In this document: one piece after another, positions 12,436-25,063 of the stretch
Numbering within the stretch: position 1 is the first letter of the stretch
How the letters are laid out: every line of letters starts with the position of its first letter
From: Fratercula arctica
Lineage: Eukaryota > Chordata > Aves > Charadriiformes > Alcidae
Length of the DNA stretch: 64,000 nucleotides
Assembly: GCA_947846985.1 (NCBI GenBank)
Contig: CANTUZ010000005.1
Coordinates: 10,410,001-10,474,000 of the forward strand
Direction: 5' to 3'
The notes under the pieces: generated by a model
What the model was told of the DNA's origin: nothing
What the model saw: the letters and a program-made list of their open reading frames with translations, nothing else
The model's database searches: none
Made by a program: the position numbers and the translations under genes

Positions 12436-12749
12436 GTTAATTCTCCACAACCCAGCAAATGTGAAGGCTTCCACTCTAAAGTTTTAGACAAATTTCTTAT
12501 AGCAAAGTCCAAAATCTCAGTATTAAGTCAATACCCTCCAGGAACTGCTCGTTCTTTATTTTAAAACAGAGATGTTCAAACGACGCATTCCCTGGAAAAG
12601 AAAACTGCTAGGTGAAAAGAAAATGACTGAAGTCAAAATCTGTAGCAGTCAACATGGTCCTTTTCGCCAACAGCAAGTGACAGTAGGCAGGTTATTTCTT
12701 ACATACTTACAGCATCGTGACTAGTAACATTACTTGAACACAGACACCA

Positions 12750-12830
12750 ACTGGGTCATCAAGCCCAATTCTCTGCTATTTCAGGCAATCGTGTTGTATA
12801 AACCAGTTCAGACAGCCTCCTGGTATGCAT
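12750..12830 (-). mobile_element. Possible degraded CR1-like 3' fragment
   Basis: The words GGTCATCAAGCCCAATTC and TGCTATTTCAGGCAATC, followed by a TAAACCAGTTCAGACA stretch, resemble the antisense 3' UTR of older CR1 subfamilies. The resemblance is loose and no terminal octamer remains, so the call rests on remembered family layout only. Confidence 0.35.
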
Positions 12831-15486
12831 TTTTCCCCACTAATAACCCCTACATAATCTTCTGTTTTATATAATGCTTAAGACTATCAAAAAGTATCAA
12901 AAATGTGACAGTTGGGGCTTTAATAACTTGCCTACCGATATTTGTGATGCTGCTATACACGCGTAGCACCACATCACGCCAATACAGATGTTACAAGACA
13001 ATAAACCCAAAAGACTTAGTTAAATCTTTGAGACCAGTATCACCCTGTTTAATTCACATGTTCAATATTCTAATTTGCTAAGTAGCTACTTGCATACATG
13101 ACCTTCTCAGGAGATCACATTGCTAAAAGTTAGCTTAATTGCACATGGTAACGATACACACGGCTACCTTGCCAGTGGTATACATAATTACTATAAATGG
13201 CACGAAACAAACAATTTTGGTCACCTACCGGCTAGAATTACTCCATGTAGATTTTTTTTTTGCTTCCTTTCCTGCACATCTTAGACCAAATTGGTGCCAG
13301 AATCACGCAAGTGAAAGAAACTCCCCTATTCCCCCTTATGCATCTCTATAGCAAAGGTACGTAACTGGATGAGAAGGCATACAAACAAGTGTCACTAGAG
13401 TTATACTGGACTCAATTTCAATAGATTCAATGAAAAAAGTATGAGACAGCGCTTGGGTTGTTTTTCGCCTGCTTCACAATATACTGACATATGCTGAGCT
13501 TTATTGCTTCTGAAAGCATCCTTGCAGCCATTCAATGAGATTTAAAAACCTTCCAGTGACGCAATCATTATTGCACATTAGATGTTATTGAAGTCTCTCA
13601 TGCATACTTGGGTCTAGCTTGAACAATGCCAAATGTGTCTCAAAAACATTACTATGCTGATGGCAATATTATTCACATTACAACTGTACCAAGAGACCCC
13701 CCCCGAGACCGAAGCCACACTGAGCTAGACACTGTATGTGCTGATAGCAAGAATTTGTGCCTGGCTATAGAAGAATACCATACTAATTAACCATGCAGAA
13801 GAAAAGCAGAGAAAAATAAAGTTACAAAGACTTGCTCAAAGTTCATAGCTGAGCCAGGATTAGAAATCACGTCTTTGGAATCATGGGCCAGTACCCTTTA
13901 TGAAACCTGGTCCTTCAGCCTGCACATGCACTGAGCAAGGAGACACAGCCCAGGCACTGCAAAGCCACCTTAAATCGCACCTCAGAGATTTCTCCAGTGC
14001 CCGAGGACTCTCAGAGCCATAGTCTTTGCGCTGCATTCGCCACTTCCAACCCTCACTAGTGACAGGTTTTCCAGATGGGAAAGAAACCCTAGGGTGCATG
14101 CTCATCTTGTAGTCCCTCTGTGAACAGAAGTATGGAGCCTGCCAAATTCTCCCCTGCTTCCCCTTGCTGGCAGTCTTGCTTCAGACACAAAATGGAAGGT
14201 GGGGAAAACTGAAGGTCCGCTCTTGCTTTCTTTTTCAAAAAAGCTAGGACCTGAGGAAGTTAAACCATTTCCAGTGGGGTAAAACCATTCACTCAATTGT
14301 ATCATGTGACATCATTTTATCCACGTTTCTGTTTCTAAGGGCAACAAAATCCCATGATGGAAAAAATGAAGAGGTATCCCCATATTGTCCATCCCACTGG
14401 ACACAGGGTTTGACTGAAACAAATGCAAAGTAAGTTGCCTACATAACATCAGAGAAAGCTGAATCCCACAACAAACTAGCATTAAATCTTCTTCCTCCCT
14501 ACCTAAACCCCAGAACCTCCTAGAAAGAAATAATGAAAAACATTTAAAGGCATGGTGAATTACAGCCTATTTAGTAGCCTACTGTGCAAGGGACTACCAC
14601 ATGAATAAATATGATGAACCCTACCCTGAAAATACTTTTTTCCTCTTTTCAGAACAGATTGAGGTAAAGGAGGCTATTTTAACTCGTTCAGAGCTAAAAC
14701 GGCCTGTCTCAACAGTTCCTTCAGAAATATCTTCCTTTCCTCTATTACCTTCACCTGTAGCACAGCCTCTCTCCTACTCATGCATGTTTGCAAGGGAAAT
14801 TAGGCGTGTTGCTGTGGTTAGCAAATGACATAATTCTACAACAATTCTATCACCCCTGTTTCAACCCACACTTTGAGGAACTGCTAGTTTCTTCACCACT
14901 GAGCACACGGCTCATATCACGTGCAGCATGGACATTTCAATGCTACCACCGCAAACTCATAAGAGTATGTATTTTGCTTTTATTGCCCATTTTAAATGTG
15001 TCTTCAAACCCCATTTCTCAGCATCTGAATAGGCAAATACAACACAGTTCATCTGGATCATCACCCAAGTCTTCAGCTCACCAACTAGCTCCCTCTTGCT
15101 GATTCACAGGCTTAAACATCAACAACCACCACTTGTTTTAGAGTTTCTAAAACAACCTAGTATCAAAGGGAGTAATTACGTGAAAAAAATGTACTTCCTA
15201 CAAATAATAAAGAAGCTTATTCAAAGGTACATAAATACAAACTCACACCTGGAAGAGGCAGAAAATTAATTGCTGATATATGCACAGTTGACCCAAGCTA
15301 CAGGATGGCAATTTACACTTGTACGAGATTGGACATTCACCCATTATTTTTCTTGCTTCCACTATCTGACAATTTCCTCCAGAGGCTGCGTTGCTGGTAT
15401 CCATGGCAGCTGTGCATCCCGCCGGGGGCCTGCCGAAAACACCCTCCACGCAGGGACACAAAGCAAGAAAGTGGAGCTGGTAGAGG
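12831..15486. other. AT-rich non-coding region, no recognised gene
   Basis: No gene was recognised. The stretch contains the exon-like segment at 13285-13356 and weaker ones at 14340-14429 (90 bases, phase 2 in and out, donor GCAAA then GTAAGT) and at 14653 onwards. A GC-rich patch at 15383-15479, just before the A22 run, is open in all three plus frames, as expected from its composition. Confidence 0.55.
13285..13356 (+). other. Exon-like segment, 72 bases (candidate)
   Basis: A long pyrimidine tract (T10, then GCTTCCTTTCCTGCACATCTTAG) ends at 13284 and a strong donor (AAAG then GTACGT) starts at 13357. The 72 bases are a multiple of three, with one open frame (phase 1 in and phase 1 out) that reads QIGARITQVKETPLFPLMHL near its start. 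The other two frames have stops. The splice signals are among the best in the window, but a segment this short is open by chance quite often. No family is recognised. Confidence 0.22.
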
Positions 15487-15508
15487 AAAAAAAAAAAAAA
15501 AAAAAAAA
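15487..15508. repeat. A22 homopolymer
   Basis: Twenty-two A follow a GC-rich 100-base patch. The arrangement resembles the 3' end of a retroposed sequence on the plus strand, but there is no AATAAA before the tail and no obvious target-site duplication, so an origin as a retrocopy is not established. Confidence 0.85.
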
Positions 15509-15764
15509 CAAAACAGTTACAGGGGTTTGAAGTCAAAAGGCTTGCACTTCAATATTTAATTAGAAAAGGCATGTTAATCAGAGATTATTGAAAGTTAAAT
15601 AGGTGAGAAAACAAAGATATAAGTGATAATTAATGTACCACCAAAATAAATCCTAAAAGCCAAAACCAAAACAACCCCCCAAACAGTAATTCTCTCAATA
15701 ATGAGTAAATAGTGAATCATGCATAATTTTAATGCCTTTTTCCCTATTTTCTCCTCACGTATAG

Positions 15765-15809
15765 GTAATTGGATTTTTAAGAGCCAGTGGAGAGGACATT
15801 TCAGCATGG
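15765..15809 (+). other. Exon-like segment, 45 bases (candidate)
   Basis: A long pyrimidine tract (CTTTTTCCCTATTTTCTCC, then CACGTATAG) ends at 15764 and a strong donor (ATGG then GTACGT) begins at 15810. The 45 bases are open in phase 0 and read VIGFLRASGEDISAW. One of the other frames is also open. The splice sites are good, but the length is too short for the open frame to count as evidence. Confidence 0.2.
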
Positions 15810-16306
15810 GTACGTAGAGGGCAGGGGAGAAGGGAAGATCTCCAAGGGGCTTTTTTCATGGACTCCTTCCTAAATTCTAGCCACTATCAGCTTCCCCTGA
15901 ACATAATTCAGTCAGTCATACAGAGGGAACAAAAAAAAAATTTTAAAAATGTCACATTAAGATTCTGCCAGTGAAGAAAATAATTTAAAATTCAATGTTT
16001 CAGCTAGCAGTACCAAAGCGACCTGGGGGTCAGAGGTGGCTAGTAGCACAGGAGCGATACCCAGTCTGCCTCCACAGAAAACTGCCAGATTTTGAGCATC
16101 AGGAGCCTGAGGATTTGTTTGGACTAGCAGAGTGCTAGTATGTGCAACAAAAACCTTTACAAATAGGGCATCTCCTCCCTAAACAGGCAATAATGCAGTA
16201 CATGCCTGGCCTGTAAATCTCTAGGTGGAATTTCTAGTACAAATGGAAGCAAGGCAATTGTCCATCCCTCACTCCAGCACCACCTGAATACCCACGCTGT
16301 TTATGC

Positions 16307-16326
16307 TTAATAATAATAATAATAAT
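16307..16326. repeat. (TAA)n microsatellite
   Basis: Six uninterrupted TAA units are present. Confidence 0.9.
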
Positions 16327-16844
16327 CATCTTTCCCCAAGGCTTGGTCACTAAACACAAATACTCCTGATCTTCCTGTTGCAGTAAAGTCTAGTGGAAGA
16401 TGTGAAAATAAATGTCTGCCCAAATAGCCATATTTTAAACCCTGACTAGTCAACAGAAATAGAAAGAGGCCTATTGATTACAACGTATGATGGATCAAGT
16501 CCTAAACCAATGCCTTATACAGCTATTTCTGTCAGACATAGTTATTTGTAAATCTTCCTCTAGAATAAACTGCAACAGGAAAATTCAAGTTCTGTATTTC
16601 ATATATGAGGTACTTGAGGAGTATTATATTCAACCAACAAAATCCTTGAGAATTACTGAGAACTTGTCACTAACTGCAAACTTCTGAGATAATAAAACTG
16701 GGTAGGGCAATTACTGTTCTCACTACTAAGAGATAAAGCAGGAATTTCACTGAGAGGATTAATAACAAAACCAAAATACATGCATAAGCGTGTTATCAGA
16801 ATGTGTGGGGAGGTGAATGTCTCTCCATTATCTATTATTTCTAT

Positions 16845-16877
16845 TAATAAATAAAAATAAATAAATAAATAAATAAA
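16845..16877. repeat. (AAAT)n microsatellite
   Basis: About seven to eight AAAT units are present, with one interruption near the 5' side (TAAAAATAAAT). Confidence 0.9.
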
Positions 16878-19800
16878 AACAGAGCGAAAAATACACTGTT
16901 TGAGAAATGATCCTGATCATCTAGCTACTTTTAAAATGTGAAGAAAAATACCACTGCAGTGCTTCACAGGAACAGTAATTAATTTTCTGTAGCAAATCTC
17001 AATGGATCTATGGGATCCAGGAGCAAAAGAACCTTGTGAGCTGAGGCAGATTGTAAACCCTTGTCAAATCCTTTTCTTCCACAAAAAGGAAACATGGCAT
17101 CTGTATACGACAGTCTCACACGCCACTCCATCTACCCAGGGATGAGATCCAAAGCAGTCCCAAGGACCATGAGTCCTTGAGTCATGATCTTCCTTCCAAG
17201 GGGCTCATTAGAAAATGCTAATCCTTTTTATGGGTAAGTGGCAAAGTGGAGCCATTTGCTGCTTTCATCAGCTGCACTAGTAATTTTTACATTCCCTTTC
17301 CTCATATTTTATTTTTATATGTTTTGAATTGCACATGATTAAATCAGTAAAAAAAACCTTACCAAACTTAAGTGAGTTACAGAAAAAAATAACACAAAAA
17401 GATGACAAAACCCTCGCTGTGCAGAACTTTTTACTCCCGCTGGTAACTCATGGAGCATAGTACTGATTAGCAATTAATTACCTATTAGTAACAGAACTTT
17501 TTTATCATCTTAAATGGGCTGGGTGCTTAAACTTGGGAAAAGTAACCTTTTGGGAACAGCACCTTATTGACAGAAAGTTTGGTTTGGGTTTTCTTTGAAG
17601 ACTTCATTTGTAATTGGTGATCTATTAAAGTAAGGCCAGCATTTTCTGCTCACAAAATATGAAAAAAATAGCTATTTCAGAATACGAAATTGTCTAGCAC
17701 CTCTTTTGTCTAAAGCTCTCCCTTCAGTATTTGATCAGGTCGGGCTTTGGCCTGGTTGGTGTGTAAATCAATCAATAGTAACGCTTCTGCACATAAACTA
17801 GAAAATAAGAAATTCCACGGTGAAGTCTCTAGCATAAATGTCAGTATAAAGCAAATTTAAAAATAACCCCCATCAGATCTGAACGTACAAGCTAAAAAAA
17901 TAATTTTCTATGAGCTTTTCTGACATTGAAATATTCAATAAACTAACACCAACAGATAGGAATTTTGTTGTATTTCAATTTCAAACGTTTGAACAAAACA
18001 CGGTGCATTGTATGTGGGGGTTTTCCTACTTGCATTTGCACTATAAAAAGTTTGAGTTTCCTAGGCAATTTTTATATTGTGCATTAAATCCATAGAAAAC
18101 TGGGGCTTGAACTCAAATATCTCTCTCATTCAAATGGAAAAAATGATAAAATCCCAAGCCTTACATGTTAAATCTCCTAGTCTTCCTCTTGAAACTGCAG
18201 GATGGCTAAGATCACGTCCTGAGTCTAACACGGGAGGAAAACCACTTCAGGCTGAGAGCGTGCTTAGGAAGCGGCTGCTAACTCCTCCTCGAGCTGTTCC
18301 CCGCTCCTTTCCGTCACGTGCCTGTGGCGCGTGAGCTCTCTGCTAACCCTTCTTCAACTGCATCGCTAATCTAACAAAAGATACTTCTCAACAGCCTTCC
18401 TTCCCCTCATTATAACAAAACATGAGGTCCTTGTGACATTCTCAACGGTCTTGCTCGCGTCCTGAAAAGTTTTGAAAATTCATGACCTAGGGCTGTAACA
18501 AAACCTGAAGGCGAACTGCTGTGGCTGAATTTGAGGATCTTTCCCATTTCATTTCCTAAGTCTGGGCTTCCATTTCTGCTTTTTCCTGCCTGCAGAACGA
18601 ACACAGCTTAATCAATTAAGCTTGAGTAATTAATGTCTTTAAAGCATCTCGAGATTATTAGACAACAAGCAGTATAGAGATGCATTGGTAGGTTATTTGA
18701 CTTAAATTTACCTGAGACTAATGAAAAGGAGATCAAGAATTTGAACAGAAAATGTATGAAACTATTAAATAAACAAGTCTGGATTTAAAGACAAAAAAAG
18801 CAGCACAGTTAGAATTATTACAGCTGGAGACAACTGATAAACAATCAGCATTTCACTTGAACATATATTCTGTGTTAGAATGACTGAAATTACAGTACCC
18901 AACATTATTTAGAGAGAAGTTAAATGCCAGGGAAAGCTCTCTTTTACATAAACACTGTTTTGCCTATAAAGTTAGCACAAACACCCCGCTCAAATACATA
19001 ACCAATTATTTTAATCAGATACTCAAGCAAAACCCCCACAGCCACGTACATTGTGTCCAATGACGGCAATGATAAGCGCTCGTCACAAAATGTTAATTGC
19101 ATTCCATTAAAAATACTCAAACAGCCTACATGATTTCAAATATTGTGTACCATTTCTCTCTAATTGGTCCAAAGACATATTTTCCTTTACCTTTCATTTC
19201 CACGTGAAATTCAAAATTGTTCTGGAACTTGATGAAGACAAACACTTTGATGTTTCTTTGCGTTAGGAAAATCTTTACCCAATAAATTACAATTATGTAA
19301 ATATTAGCCCCCCTGGGGTATAAGTGCCTCTTTGAGGCATAAGATGATTAGAGCAGAAAAATTATTAGATTTGTCCATGACCACGCTATACTTTCCTTCC
19401 TCAGGAAATTCTGTTATCAAAGAGTTTAATCCTATTCCCACTGAAGCAAGTAAATTTGGCCACTGACTTAAATGGAAGGAGAATTCATTTAATCCATTCA
19501 GGCCGTACCCTAAAAGCCCAGATGATAGTAGCATTCCTGGTATGAATATTTAGTTACAGCTTTTAACACTCTCCTTTCACAATTGTGAATGCTTTTACTA
19601 TTAACATCCCCTTTCTGCGGACATGAAATCTCAAGCTTTTCTGAAAAACTCCGGCAAAATGCAACTCACCCCGGATAACAGCTGGACAGCAAGCATGCGT
19701 GCCCGTAATCACACAGCTTGGTTAGTGGAGTGGGATTGCCCGGTGACGGGGCAGCACGCAATTACATTGCTTTGGACATTAATGCTTAGTGGATGATGGC

Positions 19801-21356
19801 TTGATCTGATGCTTGCAAGGCTACGACAACGATTACAGGATTTGTGCGATACAGGCAGCTGCAGCTGCGTAAAAAGAAGAATGCATATGAAGAAAAGCAT
19901 GGTGGGTTTTAAAACCCTGATTACATCATCAAGTCCTTTCTGTCCCCCTCGCAAAAGGCATAGTTTGTACTCTGCTCCCAGAGGATATATTAGGCTTAGG
20001 AATCTGTTGGAGGTAGGAAGTAGCAAGTAGTTTCCCCTGTTCCATCCTTTGCTCGTATGATTATAAAAGGCTGCAGCAGAGCTTAACCTCCTTTCTGTGG
20101 GCGCAGACCAGCTGGTTTGTGATCTGGTGTAGCCGTTTCCTTACGAGTTTTCTCGTTGTCAAAGACCACAAGGCAGACTGAATTCCCAAGGAATGCAAAG
20201 GAAGGCAGTGCCTCTGAACAGCAAGCAATACCGTAATGGCACAGTAGATTTGAGCGTGTTTGTAGACATACAAGGTTTTGATGAGGAAAGGATGAAACAA
20301 ACATTATCTGAAGATTAAGGCTTTATCCTTAAAGACTGAGGCCAAAGAGAGTATAGTCTCCTAAATAATTTACACATGCATGTTCTGAAACACATTTAGG
20401 AGAATGAATTACTGTAGAGATTAGTGTAGGAATTTTAAGCACGCTTATGCTTTTATACATAGAATAAAACAAAAAGTGGATGGTGTTACGTGTTCCTATT
20501 ATTCCTGCTTCGCCGAAGGGTTATGGTACCTTAAGTGTCTAGCAGAGAAATAGGACAACATGCCAGATTCCAAAGGCGTTGTGAAGCTTTGCAAGTTCGA
20601 ACTGTTTTCCAGAAAGGAGATTATACTTTTGAAGTTTTGTCACATGCTTTCAGTCGCTAACTGCTGCTCAAAATATTTTTCATACAGACATGCTTGCATG
20701 AAACTAACACCTTTCTTTGGAAGCACAACAATAATTACCTACACCATTGGGCAGTGTTTGCATATTTTTAAAGACCTGACTGTGCAGGCGGTTTAGGGGT
20801 TGAAAGTTAAAATGTAGTGCCAGATTCTGAACTTCAGGGAAGGCTCTGGGTAGGGCTCATGAAAGTGCTCAGCAGATGCTTTAGTTGCTTCGTTGTCCTA
20901 AAAATAAATTGTTCCAGATGCGCTTGATGACGCACACTGAATCCATGAGGTAGTGCGTCTACGTTGAAGGTGAAGAGGGGCAAAACCTACACCTTGAAGT
21001 GAGGACTCTGCTCCAGGTTCTGATACGAGACTGGCTCCCCCCTGCTGAAGGATCTATAAAACGATAACAAGAAGTTATTTTTAAGGAGCAGTGAACCGGA
21101 TACTGCGGCTCAGCAGCTTCTTGCTGAGATACTTTATCACTGTAATTCAGGGTAGGGCCCAAGATCACTCGCACTTCTATGTTGGAGCATCAAGGTCAGC
21201 AGTGCCCCCGATATTCCGGGACCAACACCAACCTGAATGGACTAGAAAAATGATGGAGTTTTATGGGGGTCTTTGATGTTTGTACCATCATTGACTCCTG
21301 ATGGGCTATCTGTTGGAGCCCAAGTTTCACATATTTCTATTTTGCATATATTATGT

Positions 21357-21385
21357 TACACACACATATATGTATACATGTGTAT
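21357..21385. repeat. Alternating pyrimidine-purine tract
   Basis: This is a perfect 29-base alternation running from CA repeats through TA to TG (ACACAC, ATATATGTATAC, ATGTGTAT). It is nearly self-complementary, so it could extrude as a cruciform or adopt left-handed Z-DNA under negative supercoiling. It is a simple-repeat remnant with no gene attached. Confidence 0.8.
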
Positions 21386-23145
21386 TTATTATATTTTACA
21401 TAGAGATGAATCTTGAGTTTCTCCACTTAATGCTATATTCTTATTTTATATAGAATTGGTACTTATGAAGGCAACTTTCTGGAGTTCACCAGTTCTCAGA
21501 TGAAGAGATTAAGCCAGTTGTGTCTGCTGATTTTAAGAGCAACTCCTGGTCATCTGAACTTAGAATTTACCGTTTTGACTGATCTGGAAGTATTACCTAA
21601 GTATCTGCAGGAAGTTAGAAATTTTGCCCCAGAAAATCCTTGCACCAGAACTCCCAAGTGCTGCGGAAGGAGGAAAGCACTGACAAGAACTCTTGGAATC
21701 AGGGTATTCCCCTGCTGCCACCAACCTACTGAAGTACCTACTGTAACAGATCCTTGCACTCGAGTACAAAGGAGATTAAGTTATCTTTCTAGTCTACTGC
21801 ATGTGACTCAGTCACTCAGCTTTTCTTCTTGTTTTTTAAAAAGGTTTTGGTAGCAAAAGAGCACAAAAGCTCTGCCAATCATGTTTGCTTAATGTTATCC
21901 CATAGCCTCCTTCATACTCTGTTCAATTTGTTTACCCGAACTTACATAAATTCCATGCCATTTTGAAAGTCTAAAAGCCTATAAAGAGAATATCTTTGGA
22001 AGGCATGGTTAAAGAACAGAAATACATTTTTGCAGTGGCCTGTGAGCACCTTCATTTAATAGGTAATTTTTGGGTGATGAATACATTAAAAAAAAGGTTG
22101 TCTTGAGTGCCGTCCTCAGGTACCTCACCTCTGCGCTGCTGGCAGGCCTACGACTGCGACGTAAAGCACTATCCAACATGATGCCTCTAATTTGACCTTG
22201 AGAAACGGCTGTCCATTCTTGGAAAAGGAATTACCCTCCTTTAGAGAGATGACTGTAGGTACATTTACACTTTTGTAAACCATTCAAATAGAGAATCTGT
22301 TCAATATTTACTTCTTAATTAGTGATAGAGTGGACTAAGATTAAAGCTATAGACTTTGGTCCAAGCAGACACCGCAGTAGATGTTTCAGAGATATACATT
22401 ACATGCACTAAAATAAACTCCAAACTGTTATTACTGCTACTAATAACTCCATTTTTACCATGCTTACTGAGAGTAGTATATTATTCTTTAAGTGATTTCA
22501 TCTAATTTCAATGTGAACACTGTAGTTCGAGCTATGATTCAACATGGTTAGGGAAAGGAAAAAATCAGAATCTGCTACTTATTTTGTACTCTTTGTTAGC
22601 ATCTCAAAGAGAAACAGAACAAAACAAAGCAGCTTTAGCAAAATAAAATGTTTTAAAGTATGCTTTGATTTTTCCCAAATCTTCTGCTTGATTGGATCTG
22701 CCAGCACTTTATACAACTACTCACACATGGCCTCTATTAACAAACTGCTATTAATTTAAATTTTCTCAGCAACAGTATCACATTTCAATTGCTTTGGAGA
22801 CTCTCTAACCAATCTGAACACTCTCTATCTTAATCAACATTTCTCACCCTTTTTCAAAGCATTGATATTGCACCAACCTACAAATCTGCAAATATTGTGG
22901 TGGCTGATTGGACTGTCACAAAGAAGAAAAAAAATGCATTTAACCAGCACATATTTCTAACTTGTGTTCTTCATCAAATCAGCATTAAAAAAATGTTAGT
23001 ACTTAAATAAAATAAATTTAAAAAAAAATAATCAAAGATCGCCTTTATGGCTATCCATCATGTTTGAGAAGTTACCTGCCCACTTACAAGGCTTAGGACC
23101 TACCTTCCAAATGTCAAGGCAGTTTCTCTGGGACTTTCCTTTCAG
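21386..23145. other. Non-coding region, no recognised gene
   Basis: No gene was recognised. The longest frame (117 codons, 21500-21853 plus) has no recognisable domain and is overlapped by a minus-strand frame, which is typical of chance ORFs. Nothing else was assigned. Confidence 0.6.
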
Positions 23146-23178
23146 CAGTACAGTGTTTCCGTTGCTGGTGATTTTCAG
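23146..23178 (+). other. Exon-like segment, 33 bases (candidate)
   Basis: The acceptor TCTGGGACTTTCCTTTCAG ends at 23145 and the donor TTCAG then GTAAAG starts at 23179. The segment is 33 bases, phase 0 in and out, and reads QYSVSVAGDFQ. It lies only 74 bases before the next candidate, which would make a very short but possible intron. It is too short for its frame to be informative. Confidence 0.15.
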
Positions 23179-23252
23179 GTAAAGTAAAATTTCAAAATTA
23201 CAAATATGAGAATGGATGGTTTGGAGTCCGTTCTCCCTTCTCCTCTTTACAG

Positions 23253-23298
23253 ACAGCAGGAGAAGTTAGACTAGATTTTCTTTATGCTCAGATACCTG
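23253..23298 (+). other. Exon-like segment, 46 bases (candidate)
   Basis: An excellent pyrimidine tract (CCGTTCTCCCTTCTCC, then TCTTTACAG) ends at 23252 and a near-consensus donor (CCTG then GTAAGTAT) starts at 23299. One frame only is open: it enters in phase 0, gives TAGEVRLDFLYAQIP, and leaves one base over. That phase matches the next candidate at 25064, where the leftover G plus AC makes a complete codon. Splice-site quality is the strongest in the window. Homology is unknown. Confidence 0.27.
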
Positions 23299-24532
23299 GT
23301 AAGTATCTTCAAATAAACAGATATTATGCAATCATTGTTACTATAATTATCACATACAGAAACTGAAAAGACAAGAGACCAGTGTAAGGTAATGGAGGAA
23401 ATAATACAAGATCCTGCTGTGAGCAGAACTAAACTAGATTCCCCAGGGTAGGCAGCTGGCTAAAAACATGATAAATTACTACTGTGTGATATATGTTTCT
23501 TAAAATTGGAAGAGAATGGATCAAAACCAGCACTAAGAGGGCTGTTGTGATGCATGAGTTGGAAGGAGAAATAACTGCATTAGAAATGTTCCAGATCCTT
23601 TTCAGCAGTAGAAATTAATGGAATATTGTCAATTAGCCTGAAACACTTAGTATAATGTATTTGGAATTTGCATGATGGATGGTTTATGTAACTCCGTAAC
23701 AAAGGTCAGCACAAAGAAAATTGGTTTCTTCAACTTCAGTAACTGTGTTCCTCACAAACGTAAAATAAAAGAAAAAATTAAATCCATATAACAACCATTT
23801 TCCCAGGGATGAAGTTGGGCATTACCTCCTGCATTTCGGCTTTCAAACATTCTCCAGAAGTAAAGCCCTTGCTAAAAAGCCAAAAGGAAGTATGTGAGCC
23901 TACGAGCAGCAAGCACACTGTGCAGTTTCACAGCAGTCAACGAGATTCCTCACAAGCTTAACTTAAACCTGGGTGAAAAACCCTGAGAAATGGGGTTTAG
24001 ATTTTGCACACCTATGCTGACTCTCTGGGCCCTGCACTAGCGAAGTGCTCCAAACGCACAGCTTATTTCAATAAGACATTTCACGCGCAAGATGGACACA
24101 CACTGGAGTGCCTGAATGAACTGGAGCCAGGCAGCCGAAACATTTTCTGGGCATTTCCATACTGTTCTTTCCAGGTAATGCCCTCAGATTGTAACTACTT
24201 CGTATCTGTTTTTCTTTTATTGAGTCGTTGTAGATGTCACGAATCTGTACATAAGGCTTCTGCTGAAAAACAGACCAGTGATAAGGCAATGCAGCAAGTT
24301 GCACTGACATCGAAGCTCAGCAAAGTATCCATCTCAAGAGCTGGTTCTTGGTAGACAAGGAAAGGAGAAAACTCCCTTTTGCTCCACTTTTCTTCCTATA
24401 AAACTGCAATAAGAGCAGACATCGTAGTGTTTCTCCAGGATTAAAGATTGGTTTGTGCAATGGGAAAAATGACTTGCAAGATTATGAATAACATCTTGTG
24501 ACCCAAATACAAACATCTCAAATGGCAGAGGC

Positions 24533-24552
24533 TTTTTTTTTTTTTTTTTTTT
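24533..24552. repeat. T20 homopolymer
   Basis: Twenty consecutive T occur in AT-rich DNA, with no recognisable retrocopy body on either side. Confidence 0.9.
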
Positions 24553-25063
24553 AATAATTTGAGATACAGGGAACTTTAAAGAAATCCCAAGTCATTGTAC
24601 TGTCTTTAGACTAATTTAATATCAATGTATTCCCCTGATGCAAATTCAGCCATCTGTCAAACTCCTTATGGAGAAAGAAGTCAAATGCATAATACATTTT
24701 AAAAGTATAAAATATTCAGCAGCAGGCAAGACATCCCTGTGGTTGCTCATTAATAAGCCACATACTGGTACCATTATATAGTTGTAACTGTATGTCTTGC
24801 CTTCACTTTTTCATTATTTACTTTAGCAAAAGATGGAATTAAACCAAAATTAAATGTTCTTCCACGTACACCTTCTTTCAATTAAATAAAAGTTTTCTTG
24901 TCTTACCCGAACTTTATGAAAGCCCCTGAGAAAGCCCTTGTCAGATAAAACTTCTAATTGAACACGAATTCTTTGGTGTTTGTCACCAGTAGAGCTCCTG
25001 CCTTCTTCATGAAATTAGTGTTATTAAGAGTAAAATGAATGTGGAACAGTTTCTTCTGTATAG

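Larger units (their letters stand above)
5571..12749. other. AT-rich non-coding region, no recognised gene
   Basis: No gene was recognised. The stretch includes an AT-only microsatellite-like tract (5921-5981), a small tandem duplication at 9329-9355 (unit AATTTCTTTCCC, twice), the CpG-rich patch at 10071-10275 and a run of TAATTA/ATTTAATT motifs at 10472-10503. Weak exon-like segments were seen at 7760-7889 (130 bases, phase 2 in and phase 0 out, donor CAAG then GTATTC) and 12322-12435, the latter listed separately. Everything else is unassigned. Confidence 0.6.
15509..21356. other. AT-rich non-coding region, no recognised gene
   Basis: No gene was recognised. The stretch includes two microsatellites (16307-16326 and 16845-16877), the exon-like segment at 15765-15809, and a mildly CpG-richer patch at about 18200-18335 with a perfect E-box CACGTG at 18315-18320. 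An 8-base palindromic arm pair (AGCTTAAT / ATTAAGCT) lies at 18605-18622. The remainder is unassigned. Confidence 0.6.

Noticed and set aside
15383..15508. GC-rich patch followed by A22, resembling a processed pseudogene or SINE end
   Set aside because: There is no AATAAA, no recognisable parent gene, no target-site duplication, and all three plus frames are open simply because of GC content.
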